This document shows positions 53,412 to 63,518 of a stretch of 64,000 nucleotides of DNA, piece after piece. The stretch is taken from positions 248,001 through 312,000 of the forward strand of contig NZ_CAJOCF010000001.1 in assembly GCF_905332535.1 (NCBI RefSeq), given 5' to 3'. Made by a program: the position numbers and the translations under genes. The stretch comes from Latilactobacillus fragifolii (GTDB taxonomy: Bacteria > Bacillota > Bacilli > Lactobacillales > Lactobacillaceae). Below the pieces are notes generated by a model, which made no database searches, was not told the origin of the DNA, and saw only the letters and a list, made by a program, of their open reading frames with translations. The first letter of the stretch is position 1, and each line of letters opens with the position of its first letter.

Positions 53412-56057
53412 ATGACTGCTCACAAAGAGATGTCAACCAAATATGATCCCAACCAAGTTGAAGCTGGGCGCTATCAAGATTGGTTAGATGCTGGTTTGTT
53501 CAAGCCCAACGCTAATCCAGATGTTAAACCCTATTCAATCGTTATTCCACCGCCAAATGTAACGGGAAAACTACATTTAGGTCATGCTTGGGATACTACT
53601 TTACAAGATATGTTAATTCGGCAAAAACGGATGCAAGGGTATGATGTGCTCTGGTTGCCAGGGATGGATCATGCGGGCATTGCAACACAAGCTAAAGTGG
53701 AAGCTAAATTAGCTGAACAGGGAATTTCACGTTATGATTTAGGCCGTGAAAAATTCATTGAACAAGTCTGGGACTGGAAAGATGAATATGCCGCAACCAT
53801 TCACGCACAATGGGCTAAGATGGGCTTATCACTTGATTATTCACGTGAACGGTTCACGTTGGATGATGGCTTGTCAGCCGCAGTTCGCAAGGTTTTTGTT
53901 AACTTGTACAACAAGGGCCTAATTTATCGTGGAGAATATATCATTAACTGGGATCCAAAAGCACGGACTGCATTATCAGACATTGAAGTGTTGCATCAAG
54001 ATGATGAAGGGGCCTTCTATCATATAAGTTATCCATTGACAGACGGTTCTGGAAGTATTGAAATTGCGACAACGCGTCCGGAAACATTGCCAGGGGATAC
54101 CGCGATTGCTGTTCATCCAGATGATGAACGTTACGCTGACCTAGTGGGTAAGACCGTGACGTTACCATTAATGAACCGGGAAATTCCAATTATCGCTGAT
54201 TACTATGTTGATAAAGATTTCGGAACCGGGGCGTTGAAGATTACGCCAGCCCATGACCCTAACGATTTTGAAGTTGGTAATCGGCATGACTTACCACGTA
54301 TCAATGTGATGAATGAAGATGCAAGCATGAACGAAAGTGCTGGCAAGTATAACGGAATGGATCGTTTTGAAGCGCGCAAAGCCATTGTTGCTGATCTGAA
54401 GGAACAAGGTTTCTTAATCAAAGTTGTTCCAATGACGCATAGTGTTGGTCATTCAGAACGAACTGGTGTCCAAGTGGAAGCCCGACTTTCAACCCAATGG
54501 TTTGTAAAAATGAAGCCCCTTGCTGAAATGGCTTTGCAGAATCAAGCAACTGATCAAAAGGTGAATTTCGTGCCAGAACGTTTCGAAAACACCTTTACCC
54601 AATGGATGGAAAACGTTCATGATTGGGTTATTTCACGTCAATTATGGTGGGGACACCAGATCCCAGCTTGGTACCATAAACAAACTGGTGAAATGTATGT
54701 TGGCGAAGAAGCACCAAAAGATATCGAAAACTGGACGCAAGATGCTGATGTGCTAGATACATGGTTTAGTAGTGCATTATGGCCATTTTCAACAATGGGT
54801 TGGCCGAACACAGAAGCGCCTGATTTTAAACGGTATTTCCCAACAAATACGTTGGTCACTGGCTACGATATCATCTTTTTCTGGGTGTCACGGATGATTT
54901 TCCAAAGTCTTGAATTTACGGGACAACGCCCCTTCGAGCACGTCCTCATTCATGGTTTAATCCGTGATGAACAAGGTCGCAAGATGAGCAAATCACTTGG
55001 TAATGGGATCGATCCAATGGCAGTGATTGAAAAATATGGGGCCGATGCATTGCGTTGGTTCCTAACAAGTGGCTCAACACCTGGCCAAGATGTTCGTTTC
55101 AGCTATACGAAGATGGACGCTGCTTGGAACTTTATCAATAAAATTTGGAATGCGAGTCGCTTTGTCATTATGAATCTTGAAGACACGCCAGCTCCAACTA
55201 AGATGCCGGATGCCGCTAACCTTGATTTAACGGATAAATGGATTTTAAGTCAATTGAATCAGACGGTGGCTGATGTTACACGGCTTTATGAAAGTTTCGA
55301 ATTTGGTGAAGCTGGCCGGACATTGTACAACTTTATCTGGAACGATTTCTGTGACTGGTATATCGAAATGGCCAAGGAAGTCCTTTATGGTGACGATCAA
55401 ACAGCAATTGCCAATAAACGCTATCACTTAGCTTACGTTTTAGACCAAACATTGCGGCTATTACACCCAGTAATGCCTTTTGTAACGGAAGAAATCTGGC
55501 AAAGTATGCCACATGATGGTGATTCAATCGTTAATGCGGCATATCCAGAAGTTCACGCTGAACTCGATAACCCAGAAGCAACAACGCAGATGAACGCGTT
55601 AATCGACTTAATTAGAAGTGTCCGAAATATTCGTTCCGAAGCTAATGCCCCATTGAGCAAACCAATTGATGTGCTGGTTAATATTCAAGATGCGCCATTA
55701 ATGACGATTTTCAAACAAAACCAAGACTTCATTGAACGCTTCGTACACCCTAAGTCACTTGAAATTGCGGAAGACTTAACAGCTCCAACGCTAGCCAAGA
55801 CAGCTATTATCAGTGGCGCAGAAGTTTATGTGCCACTAGCTGAGCTGCTCGACTTAGATGAAGAAATCACTCGGTTGGAAGGCGAATTAAAACGGTTAGA
55901 TGGTGAAATTAAACGCGCTAAGGGTAAGTTATCAAACAAGGGCTTCACAGACCACGCACCGGAAAAAGTGGTCCAAGAAGAACGTGACAAACAAGCTGAT
56001 TATGAACAACAATACCAATCAGTTGAAAAACGAATTGCAGAATTAAAAGAAGTATAA
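53412..56057 (+). CDS. valS: Valyl-tRNA synthetase
   Basis: An 881-residue class I synthetase. ATG 53412 follows AAAGGAG at eight bases; GTG 53403 overlaps that site. HIGH-type motif in [15 protein letters not shown] (near residue 47), the editing domain ([13 protein letters not shown]), KMSKS in [14 protein letters not shown] (near 525), the anticodon-binding domain, and the C-terminal coiled coil ([20 protein letters not shown]) are complete. Confidence 0.98.
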   Translation: MTAHKEMSTKYDPNQVEAGRYQDWLDAGLFKPNANPDVKPYSIVIPPPNVTGKLHLGHAWDTTLQDMLIRQKRMQGYDVLWLPGMDHAGIATQAKVEAKLAEQGISRYDLGREKFIEQVWDWKDEYAATIHAQWAKMGLSLDYSRERFTLDDGLSAAVRKVFVNLYNKGLIYRGEYIINWDPKARTALSDIEVLHQDDEGAFYHISYPLTDGSGSIEIATTRPETLPGDTAIAVHPDDERYADLVGKTVTLPLMNREIPIIADYYVDKDFGTGALKITPAHDPNDFEVGNRHDLPRINVMNEDASMNESAGKYNGMDRFEARKAIVADLKEQGFLIKVVPMTHSVGHSERTGVQVEARLSTQWFVKMKPLAEMALQNQATDQKVNFVPERFENTFTQWMENVHDWVISRQLWWGHQIPAWYHKQTGEMYVGEEAPKDIENWTQDADVLDTWFSSALWPFSTMGWPNTEAPDFKRYFPTNTLVTGYDIIFFWVSRMIFQSLEFTGQRPFEHVLIHGLIRDEQGRKMSKSLGNGIDPMAVIEKYGADALRWFLTSGSTPGQDVRFSYTKMDAAWNFINKIWNASRFVIMNLEDTPAPTKMPDAANLDLTDKWILSQLNQTVADVTRLYESFEFGEAGRTLYNFIWNDFCDWYIEMAKEVLYGDDQTAIANKRYHLAYVLDQTLRLLHPVMPFVTEEIWQSMPHDGDSIVNAAYPEVHAELDNPEATTQMNALIDLIRSVRNIRSEANAPLSKPIDVLVNIQDAPLMTIFKQNQDFIERFVHPKSLEIAEDLTAPTLAKTAIISGAEVYVPLAELLDLDEEITRLEGELKRLDGEIKRAKGKLSNKGFTDHAPEKVVQEERDKQADYEQQYQSVEKRIAELKEV

Positions 56058-56081
56058 GTGCACACGGTTTGAATACACGTT

Positions 56082-56114
56082 AAGGCCACCTTAAAAACTA
56101 AGGTGGCCTTTTTG
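56082..56114 (+). terminator. Terminator of valS
   Basis: AAGGCCACCTT and AAGGTGGCCTT around a seven-base loop, followed by TTT. Confidence 0.88.
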
Positions 56115-56191
56115 AGTGCTGCCAGTTTTTAAGCACCGAATTGTGTGTATTCTATGCTAGAATGGAAACAGTTTGTTAAAGGAGATTGACG

Positions 56192-57493
56192 ATGTTAGTG
56201 ACAGATTATGAAACAGCTTTAGCGTATATTCATTCCCGGCCTAGATTACATAAAGAGGCGAATCTTAACCGGATGACGCAATTGTTGGCAGGCCTTGGTA
56301 ACCCACAAGAAAACCAACAATTCATTCATGTGACTGGTACTAACGGTAAGGGATCCGTTGTCAAAATGGTCAGTTGTTTGATTGAAGAATTAGGCTTAAA
56401 AGTCGGCCGCTATACGTCGCCGTTTATCATGCGGTTCAACGAGCGGATTGCCATCAATCAGAGCCCAATCAGTGATGCCGATTTAGTTGTTGTTACACAA
56501 CAAATTCAAGCAGCGATCGCTCAGATACAAACAACTGACGCCGAATTTGAAGTGACTGAGTTTGAATGTATCACGGCAATGATGTTTTTGTACTTTAAAC
56601 AACAGAAGGTCGATGTCGCCGTTGTGGAAGTCGGGATTGGCGGCCTTTATGACTCGACAAATGTGTTGACACCGCTGATATCAGTCATTACGTCGATTGG
56701 CCTGGATCATCAGGCGTTATTAGGTAAGACATTGGCAGAAATTGCAACTCAAAAAGCTGGGATTATTAAGGCCAAGCAACCAGTCGTGGTTGGGCAATTA
56801 CCCAAAGAGGCACTAGCAGTGGTTGAAGAAACGGCAAACCGATTGAACAGTGCGTTAGCAATTAGCGGCCGGGATTTTTCAACTACTGCAATCAAAACGT
56901 TAGCGACTTGGGGCCAACAACTAACTTTCCAAAATGATACGGTAACGTATAAACAATTACAGATTCCGCTAATGGGGGATTATCAGATTGAAAACGCCGC
57001 AGTTGCCCTGCAGGTATTTTGGTGTTACTTACAATTGACGCAACAAAAATTAGCGGTTCGTGATATCAAAAACGGCTTAAGACGGGTCAACTGGCCTGGT
57101 CGATTTGAAAAAATCAACGATGAGCCGCTAATTATTCTGGATGGTGCGCACAATCCAGAAGGCGTGGCGCAATTAGTTCAAACGACACGACATCAATTTA
57201 AAAATCGTGATATTTATCTCTTATTTGGGGCGCTTGGTGATAAAAATCTGGCTCAAATGTTACCCGCACTCAAAAAAATTGCGACTCGGATGATGCTGAC
57301 CACGGTTCCTGATAATCCACGTGCGGCAACAGCCACCCAATATGCAGCCGTTGACGATACGCTTTTGTTTGAGCCCGATTGGCCAATGGCATTAACCAAG
57401 TTGTTAGCGGACGTGTCAGCGGATGATGTATTACTGGTAACGGGGTCACTATATTTAATTAGTACGATTCGCCAATATTTTAAGGGGGAATAA
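56192..57493 (+). CDS. folC: Folylpolyglutamate synthase/dihydrofolate synthase
   Basis: A 433-residue Mur-ligase-fold enzyme adding glutamate to folates. ATG 56192 follows AAAGGAG. P-loop HVTGTNGKGSVVK (near residues 46–58), VVEVGIGGLYDSTNV and the C-terminal LDGAHNPEGVAQL are diagnostic. The adjacent HAD gene starts after three bases. Confidence 0.95.
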   Translation: MLVTDYETALAYIHSRPRLHKEANLNRMTQLLAGLGNPQENQQFIHVTGTNGKGSVVKMVSCLIEELGLKVGRYTSPFIMRFNERIAINQSPISDADLVVVTQQIQAAIAQIQTTDAEFEVTEFECITAMMFLYFKQQKVDVAVVEVGIGGLYDSTNVLTPLISVITSIGLDHQALLGKTLAEIATQKAGIIKAKQPVVVGQLPKEALAVVEETANRLNSALAISGRDFSTTAIKTLATWGQQLTFQNDTVTYKQLQIPLMGDYQIENAAVALQVFWCYLQLTQQKLAVRDIKNGLRRVNWPGRFEKINDEPLIILDGAHNPEGVAQLVQTTRHQFKNRDIYLLFGALGDKNLAQMLPALKKIATRMMLTTVPDNPRAATATQYAAVDDTLLFEPDWPMALTKLLADVSADDVLLVTGSLYLISTIRQYFKGE

Positions 57494-57496
57494 GCA

Positions 57497-58147
57497 ATGA
57501 CAACTAAAGGAATTATTTTTGATATGGATGGTCTATTGATTGACTCGGAAAAAATTTATTATCAAGCCAATATTCGGGCCGCTAAAGAAATGGGCTTTGA
57601 TTTTACGCCTGAAGACCATCAAGCCATTTTAGGCACCACCGATACGTATTTACGGCATTATTTCAAAGAAAAATTGGGTTCGGAAACGGCTGCGGCTGAG
57701 TTTATCAATCGCTCTTACAGTAATGTGGCAACCGTAGTTGAAACTGATGGGGTGGCGATTAAACCAGGGTTAGTTGATTTATTAGATTACTGTGATAATC
57801 GGGGGATTAGTCGGGTAATTGCGTCGAGCAATTTCAGGCACATGGTTGATGATTTTATGCAGAGTACCGGCCTACAATCACGGTTTAATCAAATTGTTTC
57901 GGGTGATGAAGTGACTCATGGCAAACCAGATCCTGAAATTTTTTTAAAAGCGTTGGATAAATTAGCCTTACCAGCATCAAGTGCCTTAGTATTAGAAGAC
58001 TCGCCAAATGGTGTGATGGCCGCTAGCAAAGCTGATATTCCGGTGATTATGGTCCCGGATTTAATTGCCCCAACTGCAATGACCAACCAACAAACACTGG
58101 CAATCGTTGATGACTTGGCTCAAGTGATTCCGTATTTAGAAAAATAG
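57497..58147 (+). CDS. HAD-superfamily hydrolase (beta-PGM/phosphatase-like)
   Basis: A 216-residue HAD hydrolase with FDMDGLLIDSEK (residues 8–19), the ASSNF motif II, HGKPDPEIFL motif III, and LEDSPNGVMAA motif IV. It forms an operon with folC and radC. The substrate is unknown. It is a paralogue of the HAD protein at 39834. Confidence 0.85.
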   Translation: MTTKGIIFDMDGLLIDSEKIYYQANIRAAKEMGFDFTPEDHQAILGTTDTYLRHYFKEKLGSETAAAEFINRSYSNVATVVETDGVAIKPGLVDLLDYCDNRGISRVIASSNFRHMVDDFMQSTGLQSRFNQIVSGDEVTHGKPDPEIFLKALDKLALPASSALVLEDSPNGVMAASKADIPVIMVPDLIAPTAMTNQQTLAIVDDLAQVIPYLEK

Positions 58148-58219
58148 CTCGTTAATTAACGTATTGTTAGTTAAACCAAAAAAGGCGGACAATGCGTCTT
58201 TTTTTGTGGGAGGCAAACA

Positions 58220-58894
58220 ATGACGAGCAATATGAGAGAATTACAACCAAGAGAGCAATTAATGCGCTATGGCGCCGCAAGTTTATCGAACGAGCAATTG
58301 GCAATCGTAATTTTGCGCTCTGGTAATCGCCAACTATCCGTTGACGAAGTAGCACGTAAATTATTAGCGTGTTATCCAGACTTTCGGGATTTAGAACAAG
58401 CAAGCTTATCGCAATTGAAAGCTTTAGCGGGAATTGGGCCTGTTAAAGCCATTGAAATACAAGCCATTTGTGAATTGAGTCACCGCTTACAAGTCCAACG
58501 AACGCTTCGATTTGGTGTCGTGGCATCGAGTCAGATGGTCGGACGGCGCATGATTGAAACTTTAGCAGGTGAAACACAGGAGCAATTGTTAGCCGTTTTT
58601 TTAGACGTCAAAAATCAAATCATTCAGATGAAACAGATTTATGTTGGCACCCTCAATAGTTCAGTCGCGCATCCACGGGAAGTATTTAAATTAGCTGTGC
58701 GCTATTCTGCAGCAAAATTCATTCTAGTGCATAATCACCCAAGTGGTCAGCTAACACCGTCAACCCAAGATATTGCTTTCACCAAACGGATTGTCGCTTG
58801 TGGTGAACTGATGGGCATTACATGTCTAGACCATTTAATTATAGGAAGTCAGCAGTATCTCAGTTTGCGCGAAGAGGGCTATTTAGTGGAGTAA
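58220..58894 (+). CDS. radC: DNA repair protein RadC (JAB-domain)
   Basis: A 224-residue protein with an N-terminal helix-hairpin-helix region (LKALAGIGPVKAIEIQA) and a C-terminal JAB/MPN metalloprotease-like domain with HNHPSG and the later Asp of STQDI. GGGAGG precedes ATG 58220. Despite the name, a repair role is not established for the family. Confidence 0.92.
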   Translation: MTSNMRELQPREQLMRYGAASLSNEQLAIVILRSGNRQLSVDEVARKLLACYPDFRDLEQASLSQLKALAGIGPVKAIEIQAICELSHRLQVQRTLRFGVVASSQMVGRRMIETLAGETQEQLLAVFLDVKNQIIQMKQIYVGTLNSSVAHPREVFKLAVRYSAAKFILVHNHPSGQLTPSTQDIAFTKRIVACGELMGITCLDHLIIGSQQYLSLREEGYLVE

Positions 58895-59001
58895 AAAAAG
58901 CTTTTTCTTTAAGAATCTGTTAATTTTAGGCGAGACCTATCAAATTTTCTGAAAATCCGTTAACATAGTAGTTACATTGCGTTTTTTATTACGTAAAATT
59001 A

Positions 59002-59010
59002 TGATATAAT
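59002..59010 (+). promoter_or_regulatory. Extended -10 promoter of mreB
   Basis: TGATATAAT with no good -35 box, 46 bases before the mreB start, separating radC from the mre–min operon. Confidence 0.6.
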
Positions 59011-59055
59011 GCCAATGACTATAAAAACGTTTGGTAACTGAAGGAGAGAAAAATC

Positions 59056-60060
59056 GTGTTCGGATTAGGGACTAGAAATATCGGTATTGACTTAGGTACC
59101 GCAAACACACTCGTATACATGGACGGTAAAGACATTGTCTTAAGAGAGCCCTCCGTTGTCGCTAAAAATACACAAACTGGTGAAGTGATTGCTGTTGGCT
59201 CAGAAGCCCGCGACATGATCGGCCGGACACCTGGTAGTATTGTGGCAATTCGCCCAATGAAAGACGGCGTGATTGCAGATTATGATACAACTGCTGCTAT
59301 GCTTAAATATTTTATCGAAAAATCATTAGGTCGCTCATCGAGCAAGCCATTTGTAATGGTTTGCGTACCAAGTGGTGTGACTGAAGTTGAAAAACGGGCC
59401 GTCATCGATGCTACTAAGGTAGCAGGAGCTCGTGATGCGTACGTTATTGAAGAACCATTTGCAGCAGCAATTGGTGCTGGGCTTCCGGTTATGGATCCAA
59501 CTGGTAGCATGGTTGTTGATATCGGTGGTGGGACAACAGATGTTGCCACAATCTCATTAGGTGGCATTGTTTCAAGTCGTTCAATTCGAATGGCTGGCGA
59601 TAAAATCGATGACGCCATCATTTCTTACATCCGACAAAACAATAACTTGTTGATTGGTGAAAGAACGGCTGAACAAATCAAATTCCAGATTGCTTCGGCA
59701 TCACCAGAACGCGCTAAGGAAATTGAAGCGATGAGTATTCGTGGTCGCGATTTAGTGACTGGTTTACCTAAGACAGTGGATATTCAAGCTACTGATATTG
59801 CTGAAGCCATTAAAGAAGTGGTGACAGCCATTATTGAAGCGATCAAAGAAACGCTTGAAGAAACATCACCAGAAATTGCAGCTGACGTAATTGATCACGG
59901 CATTGTCTTGACTGGTGGTGGCGCGTTATTGAAACATTTACCAGAAGTGATTTCAGATGCTACTAAAGTGCCGGTCTTTATCGCGCAAGATCCATTAGAC
60001 TGTGTAGCAGTCGGAACTGGCGAATCATTAAAGAATATCGATGTTATGAAGAAAAATTAA
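59056..60060 (+). CDS. mreB: Rod shape-determining protein MreB
   Basis: A 334-residue actin-like ATPase directing lateral wall synthesis. GTG start behind AAGGAGAG. Phosphate-binding [13 protein letters not shown] (residues 8–20), [12 protein letters not shown] (155–166) and [13 protein letters not shown] are the actin-family motifs. Confidence 0.97.
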   Translation: MFGLGTRNIGIDLGTANTLVYMDGKDIVLREPSVVAKNTQTGEVIAVGSEARDMIGRTPGSIVAIRPMKDGVIADYDTTAAMLKYFIEKSLGRSSSKPFVMVCVPSGVTEVEKRAVIDATKVAGARDAYVIEEPFAAAIGAGLPVMDPTGSMVVDIGGGTTDVATISLGGIVSSRSIRMAGDKIDDAIISYIRQNNNLLIGERTAEQIKFQIASASPERAKEIEAMSIRGRDLVTGLPKTVDIQATDIAEAIKEVVTAIIEAIKETLEETSPEIAADVIDHGIVLTGGGALLKHLPEVISDATKVPVFIAQDPLDCVAVGTGESLKNIDVMKKN

Positions 60061-60073
60061 TCGTTCAGTAGAA

Positions 60074-60180
60074 ATGGGACAAGAAGCGGTCAGCGTTGAC
60101 GTAGCGCCTAATTATTGGCAGATTCGGGTTGCGAATCGATTGCTATAGGAAGGACTACTGATTACCGGTTTTTGTCCCAT
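60074..60180 (+). other. Structured element between mreB and mreC
   Basis: ATGGGACAA (60074–60082) pairs with TTGTCCCAT (60172–60180). The helix goes on through GGT-CAG (60088–60093) with CTG…ACC (60158–60166), and a perfect GATTCG/CGAATC hairpin (60121–60137) lies inside. The segment is not coding. It ends 38 bases before mreC, so it could tune mreC expression or process the operon mRNA. I know no named RNA at this place. Confidence 0.5.
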
Positions 60181-60217
60181 CTTTACGATATTAAGGATGG
60201 ATGGTGGCGAAGAAACC

Positions 60218-61078
60218 ATGCAAAAGTTTTTTTCAAATAAGAAGTTAATTGTGCTATTAATTATGTTAATCGTCTGCATGGGCTTCATTGCGATGTCAGT
60301 TGGTTTACGTAATAACAAAAAGAGTCCGAGTTTCGTCCGCCAGTTTGGCAATGATGTATCGGGAATCACCAATCAAGTCGTTAGCGTACCGGTCAATGGG
60401 ATTGGTCGGGGAGTTGATGCCTTAACAGACTTGATTAACACGTATCAAGAAAACAAAGAACTTAAAGCACAACTTGATGATTTAGCTCAAACAAAGGTTC
60501 AAACGCAAACCCTCAAAGAAGAAAATGCAAGTTTGAAAAAGGAACTCGGCTTAAAAGGCACTTTGACGGATTATACAACTGTTAACGCGTCTGTTTTGTC
60601 TCGGAATCCGGACAATTGGCAAAATGCGTTGGTCATCAATAAAGGGACCCTAGCAGGGCTTAAGAAGGATATGCCCGTTATGTCTGAATCTGGGATTGTT
60701 GGCCGGATCGTTGAAGTCAATAAGACCAATTCTAAGGTTGAACTCGTTTCAAGTACCGATCAAAGTAGCAATGGGTTTGCTGCTGTGGTGAACACTAAAG
60801 ACGGTAAACAAGTTAATGGGATTATGTCCGGTTATAATGCTGATCGGAAACAATTAAAACTAGGCCAGATTAAGACGGATGCGGCAATCGAAAAAGGTGA
60901 CAAAGTAGTTACATCTGGTTTAGGCGGTTTAACACCGAAAGGCTTGTACCTTGGTAAAGTGGCAACCGTTAAGAAAGATGATTTTGGCTTAGCGTTAACC
61001 GTTTATGTCACGCCCGCTGCAGATTTAAACAATTTAACTGTTGTGACTGTCATCAAACGAACGATTGAAGGTGAGTAG
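60218..61078 (+). CDS. mreC: Rod shape-determining protein MreC
   Basis: A 286-residue bitopic protein that links MreB to the wall synthesis enzymes. ATG 60218 is preferred because the membrane helix then lies at residues 8–28; ATG 60197 in the same frame is possible. A coiled coil (residues 68–110) and the beta-rich MreC core (VIVEVNKTNSKVELVSSTDQ-type region) follow. Overlaps the mreD ribosome site. Confidence 0.92.
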   Translation: MQKFFSNKKLIVLLIMLIVCMGFIAMSVGLRNNKKSPSFVRQFGNDVSGITNQVVSVPVNGIGRGVDALTDLINTYQENKELKAQLDDLAQTKVQTQTLKEENASLKKELGLKGTLTDYTTVNASVLSRNPDNWQNALVINKGTLAGLKKDMPVMSESGIVGRIVEVNKTNSKVELVSSTDQSSNGFAAVVNTKDGKQVNGIMSGYNADRKQLKLGQIKTDAAIEKGDKVVTSGLGGLTPKGLYLGKVATVKKDDFGLALTVYVTPAADLNNLTVVTVIKRTIEGE

Positions 61079-61079
61079 C

Positions 61080-61610
61080 ATGGGGGGGACTCGATTACAA
61101 CGGCGCTATCTACTACCAATCTACTTGCTCGTTGCGTTTTATTTGGATGGGGCCATCAGTCATTTGTGTGAACAATGGCTATATACACCAGATCATACGC
61201 TGATTAGTCGTCTATTTATGCTCGTGTTAGTGGTGACAGCCTTTGTTTTACCAGAGGAACGCCAACTCACATGGTATGCAGCAGGGATTGGCCTTTTGTA
61301 TGATTTGTATTATACGGGGATGATTGGGATGTACACTTTCGCAGTGCCGCTCATTATCTACACAGTTCGTTATTTAAAACAATATTTACCCGATTCTGCT
61401 TTTTTTGTTGGCTTAATCGATGTTTTGTGTTTAACATTACTCGAGAGCGCAATTTACATTATGAATCGGTTGATTGGTTATGCAACAGCGACACCAATCG
61501 AATTTATTAGTAATGTTTTAGCACCGACAATTGCATTAAATTTGGTCTATTTTGTCTTTTTGTATTTGCCTTTAAAATATTTATTGCTAAAATTAAAATC
61601 AGAACGGTAA
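61080..61610 (+). CDS. mreD: Rod shape-determining protein MreD
   Basis: A 176-residue membrane protein with five or six helices. ATG 61080 follows GAAGGTGAG, which is the end of mreC. GLLYDLYYTGMIGMYTFAVPL is the conserved family core. Sequence is otherwise poorly conserved; position between mreC and minC supports the call. Confidence 0.9.
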   Translation: MGGTRLQRRYLLPIYLLVAFYLDGAISHLCEQWLYTPDHTLISRLFMLVLVVTAFVLPEERQLTWYAAGIGLLYDLYYTGMIGMYTFAVPLIIYTVRYLKQYLPDSAFFVGLIDVLCLTLLESAIYIMNRLIGYATATPIEFISNVLAPTIALNLVYFVFLYLPLKYLLLKLKSER

Positions 61611-61626
61611 GGGGTTTGATTTTTCT

Positions 61627-62298
61627 ATGGATGCAGTCACGTTACGAGGACGCAAAGAAGGTTTTGAATTAAACATTGATGCGGGTGCGGATTTTGATCA
61701 AGCATTAGTTGCACTGGCGGAATTATTAAACAAGATTCGCTTAGAGCAACCGCAGTTGGGAAGTGATCAGATTGAACTGGAGCTGACCACTGGACGACGC
61801 TTGTTGGATGATACGCAAAAGCAAGCACTGGCAACCGTCTTTGAGCATTTTCCCGAATTTAATGTGACAAGTATTCAATCGGAAGTCATGACTATCGAAC
61901 AAGCCGAGCTTGAGCGACGTGAAAATAGTATTCACGTTGAGCCCAATGTTCTACGAAGTGGACAAGAGGTTAATTATGTTGGCGATGTTTTATTCATGGG
62001 TAATTTACATCAAGGTACAACGTTAAAAGCAACCGGTAGCATTTTCGTGCTTGGTGAAGTCGCCGGGATTGTGCATGCTGGTTTTCCAGATAATGCAGAA
62101 GCGGTTGTCGTAGGTGATTTATCACATGCGCTACAGTTACGGATTGCTGATGCAGTTGAAATTCTCAATCATAAGAAGACACTGTTTACGGCACAGAGTG
62201 TAAGTTTCATCAATGATTTACATGTTATCGACTACGGTGAGTTAACGGATTTGAAACAGATTAATCCTAAATTATATCGTAAAATGAAGGAGCAATAA
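61627..62298 (+). CDS. minC: Septum site-determining protein MinC
   Basis: A 223-residue inhibitor of FtsZ ring formation. N-terminal domain ~1–100; C-terminal beta-helix with VLRSGQEVNYVGDVLFMGNLH and GSIFVLGEVAGIVHAG, the MinD-binding part. minD follows after two bases. Confidence 0.95.
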   Translation: MDAVTLRGRKEGFELNIDAGADFDQALVALAELLNKIRLEQPQLGSDQIELELTTGRRLLDDTQKQALATVFEHFPEFNVTSIQSEVMTIEQAELERRENSIHVEPNVLRSGQEVNYVGDVLFMGNLHQGTTLKATGSIFVLGEVAGIVHAGFPDNAEAVVVGDLSHALQLRIADAVEILNHKKTLFTAQSVSFINDLHVIDYGELTDLKQINPKLYRKMKEQ

Positions 62299-62300
62299 AA

Positions 62301-63095
62301 ATGGGAACAGCTTTGGTTATTACATCCGGTAAAGGCGGCGTTGGTAAAACAACATCAAGCGCCAATATTGGGACGGCGCTTGCGCTTTTAGATAAGAAAG
62401 TTTGCTTATTGGATTTAGACATTGGTCTGCGTAATTTGGACGTTGTCTTAGGACTGAGTAACCGAATTATCTATGATATCGTGGATGTCGCCCAAGGCCG
62501 TGCTAAGTTGCACCAAGCACTGATTAAAGATAAACGTTTTGATGAAAAACTTTACTTGTTACCAGCCGCTCAAAATGCGGATAAAGAGGCGTTAACACCT
62601 GACGAAGTGAGAGCGATTGTTAATGAATTAAAGGAAGAATTCGATTTCGTGATTCTTGATTGTCCTGCTGGGATTGAATCAGGTTTCAAAAATGCGATTG
62701 CCGGCGCAGACGGTGCCATTGTGGTGGCAACGCCTGAAATTTCTTCTGTTAGTGATGCAGACCGAGTTGTTGGCTTGCTAGAGGAAGAAGAAATGCGGAT
62801 TGCCCCACGCTTAGTAATTAATCGTATTCGGCGTCATATGATGAACGAAGGCGAAACGATGGATGTTGATGAAATTACCAAACATCTTTCAATTTCATTA
62901 TTAGGGATTATCTTTGATGACGATGCGGTTATTAAGACATCAAATGCCGGTGAACCGATTGTGATGGATCCGAAGAACCTTGCAAGTCAAGGATATCGGA
63001 ATATTGCCCGTCGTTTACTAGGAGAAACTGTCCCATTAATGACCTTGAAACAACACAAGGTTGGTTTCTGGGCCCGTCTTTTTGGTAAGCAATAA
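62301..63095 (+). CDS. minD: Septum site-determining ATPase MinD
   Basis: A 264-residue deviant-Walker ATPase. GKGGVGKTT at residues 10–18, switch LDLDIGLRNLD, and the C-terminal amphipathic membrane-targeting helix (GFWARLFGKQ) are clear. It recruits MinC to the membrane. Last gene of the mre–min operon. Confidence 0.97.
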   Translation: MGTALVITSGKGGVGKTTSSANIGTALALLDKKVCLLDLDIGLRNLDVVLGLSNRIIYDIVDVAQGRAKLHQALIKDKRFDEKLYLLPAAQNADKEALTPDEVRAIVNELKEEFDFVILDCPAGIESGFKNAIAGADGAIVVATPEISSVSDADRVVGLLEEEEMRIAPRLVINRIRRHMMNEGETMDVDEITKHLSISLLGIIFDDDAVIKTSNAGEPIVMDPKNLASQGYRNIARRLLGETVPLMTLKQHKVGFWARLFGKQ

Positions 63096-63105
63096 ACATT
63101 CATCA

Positions 63106-63494
63106 TTGACTTTTGATACTATATTGAATAGAATGAATAACAATACATTAAACGTTGAACGGTCCAAATTAATTTTTAAGGTTCAGAGAGCTGATGCGTG
63201 GTGGAAATCAGTCCTTGGAATTAATGGCACAACCGGGAGTTTGATTATCGAATAAAGATGATCCGTTAGCCCGTTATCGCTGTAGTTTTAGAAACTACAT
63301 AAGTTTAAGCTGCGTGAGCAGTTTATTAAACTGAGGTGGCACCGCGATAAATTCGTCCTCTTGGCGTAATCCAGGGGACTTTTTTATTGGTCTAAAACTA
63401 ACCGAGTTGCTTGCTGTGAGGCAAACAAAAATTTGAGGTGGCACCGCGAAATTTCGCCCTCTTTGTGTTTTTAACACAAGGAGGGCTTTTTATT
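63106..63494 (+). promoter_or_regulatory. T-box leader with two antiterminator/terminator modules
   Basis: Promoter TTGACT (63106)–17–TAGAAT (63129). One stem I (GAGAGCTGATG at 63186, then GGAAATCAGT) is followed by the T-box GAGGTGGCACCGCG at 63333–63346 and a first terminator (about 63355–63388). A second, identical T-box stands at 63435–63448 with its own terminator (about 63455–63494), without a second stem I. UGGC in both bulges calls for a tRNA with discriminator G. It regulates the amino-acid transporter gene downstream. Confidence 0.88.
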
Positions 63495-63518
63495 TTGGAC
63501 AAATGAGAGGAGTCTGTC

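Noticed and set aside
63061-63255. A 64-codon frame after minD
   Set aside because: It starts inside minD and runs through the T-box promoter and stem I; no ribosome site. It is leader RNA, not a gene.
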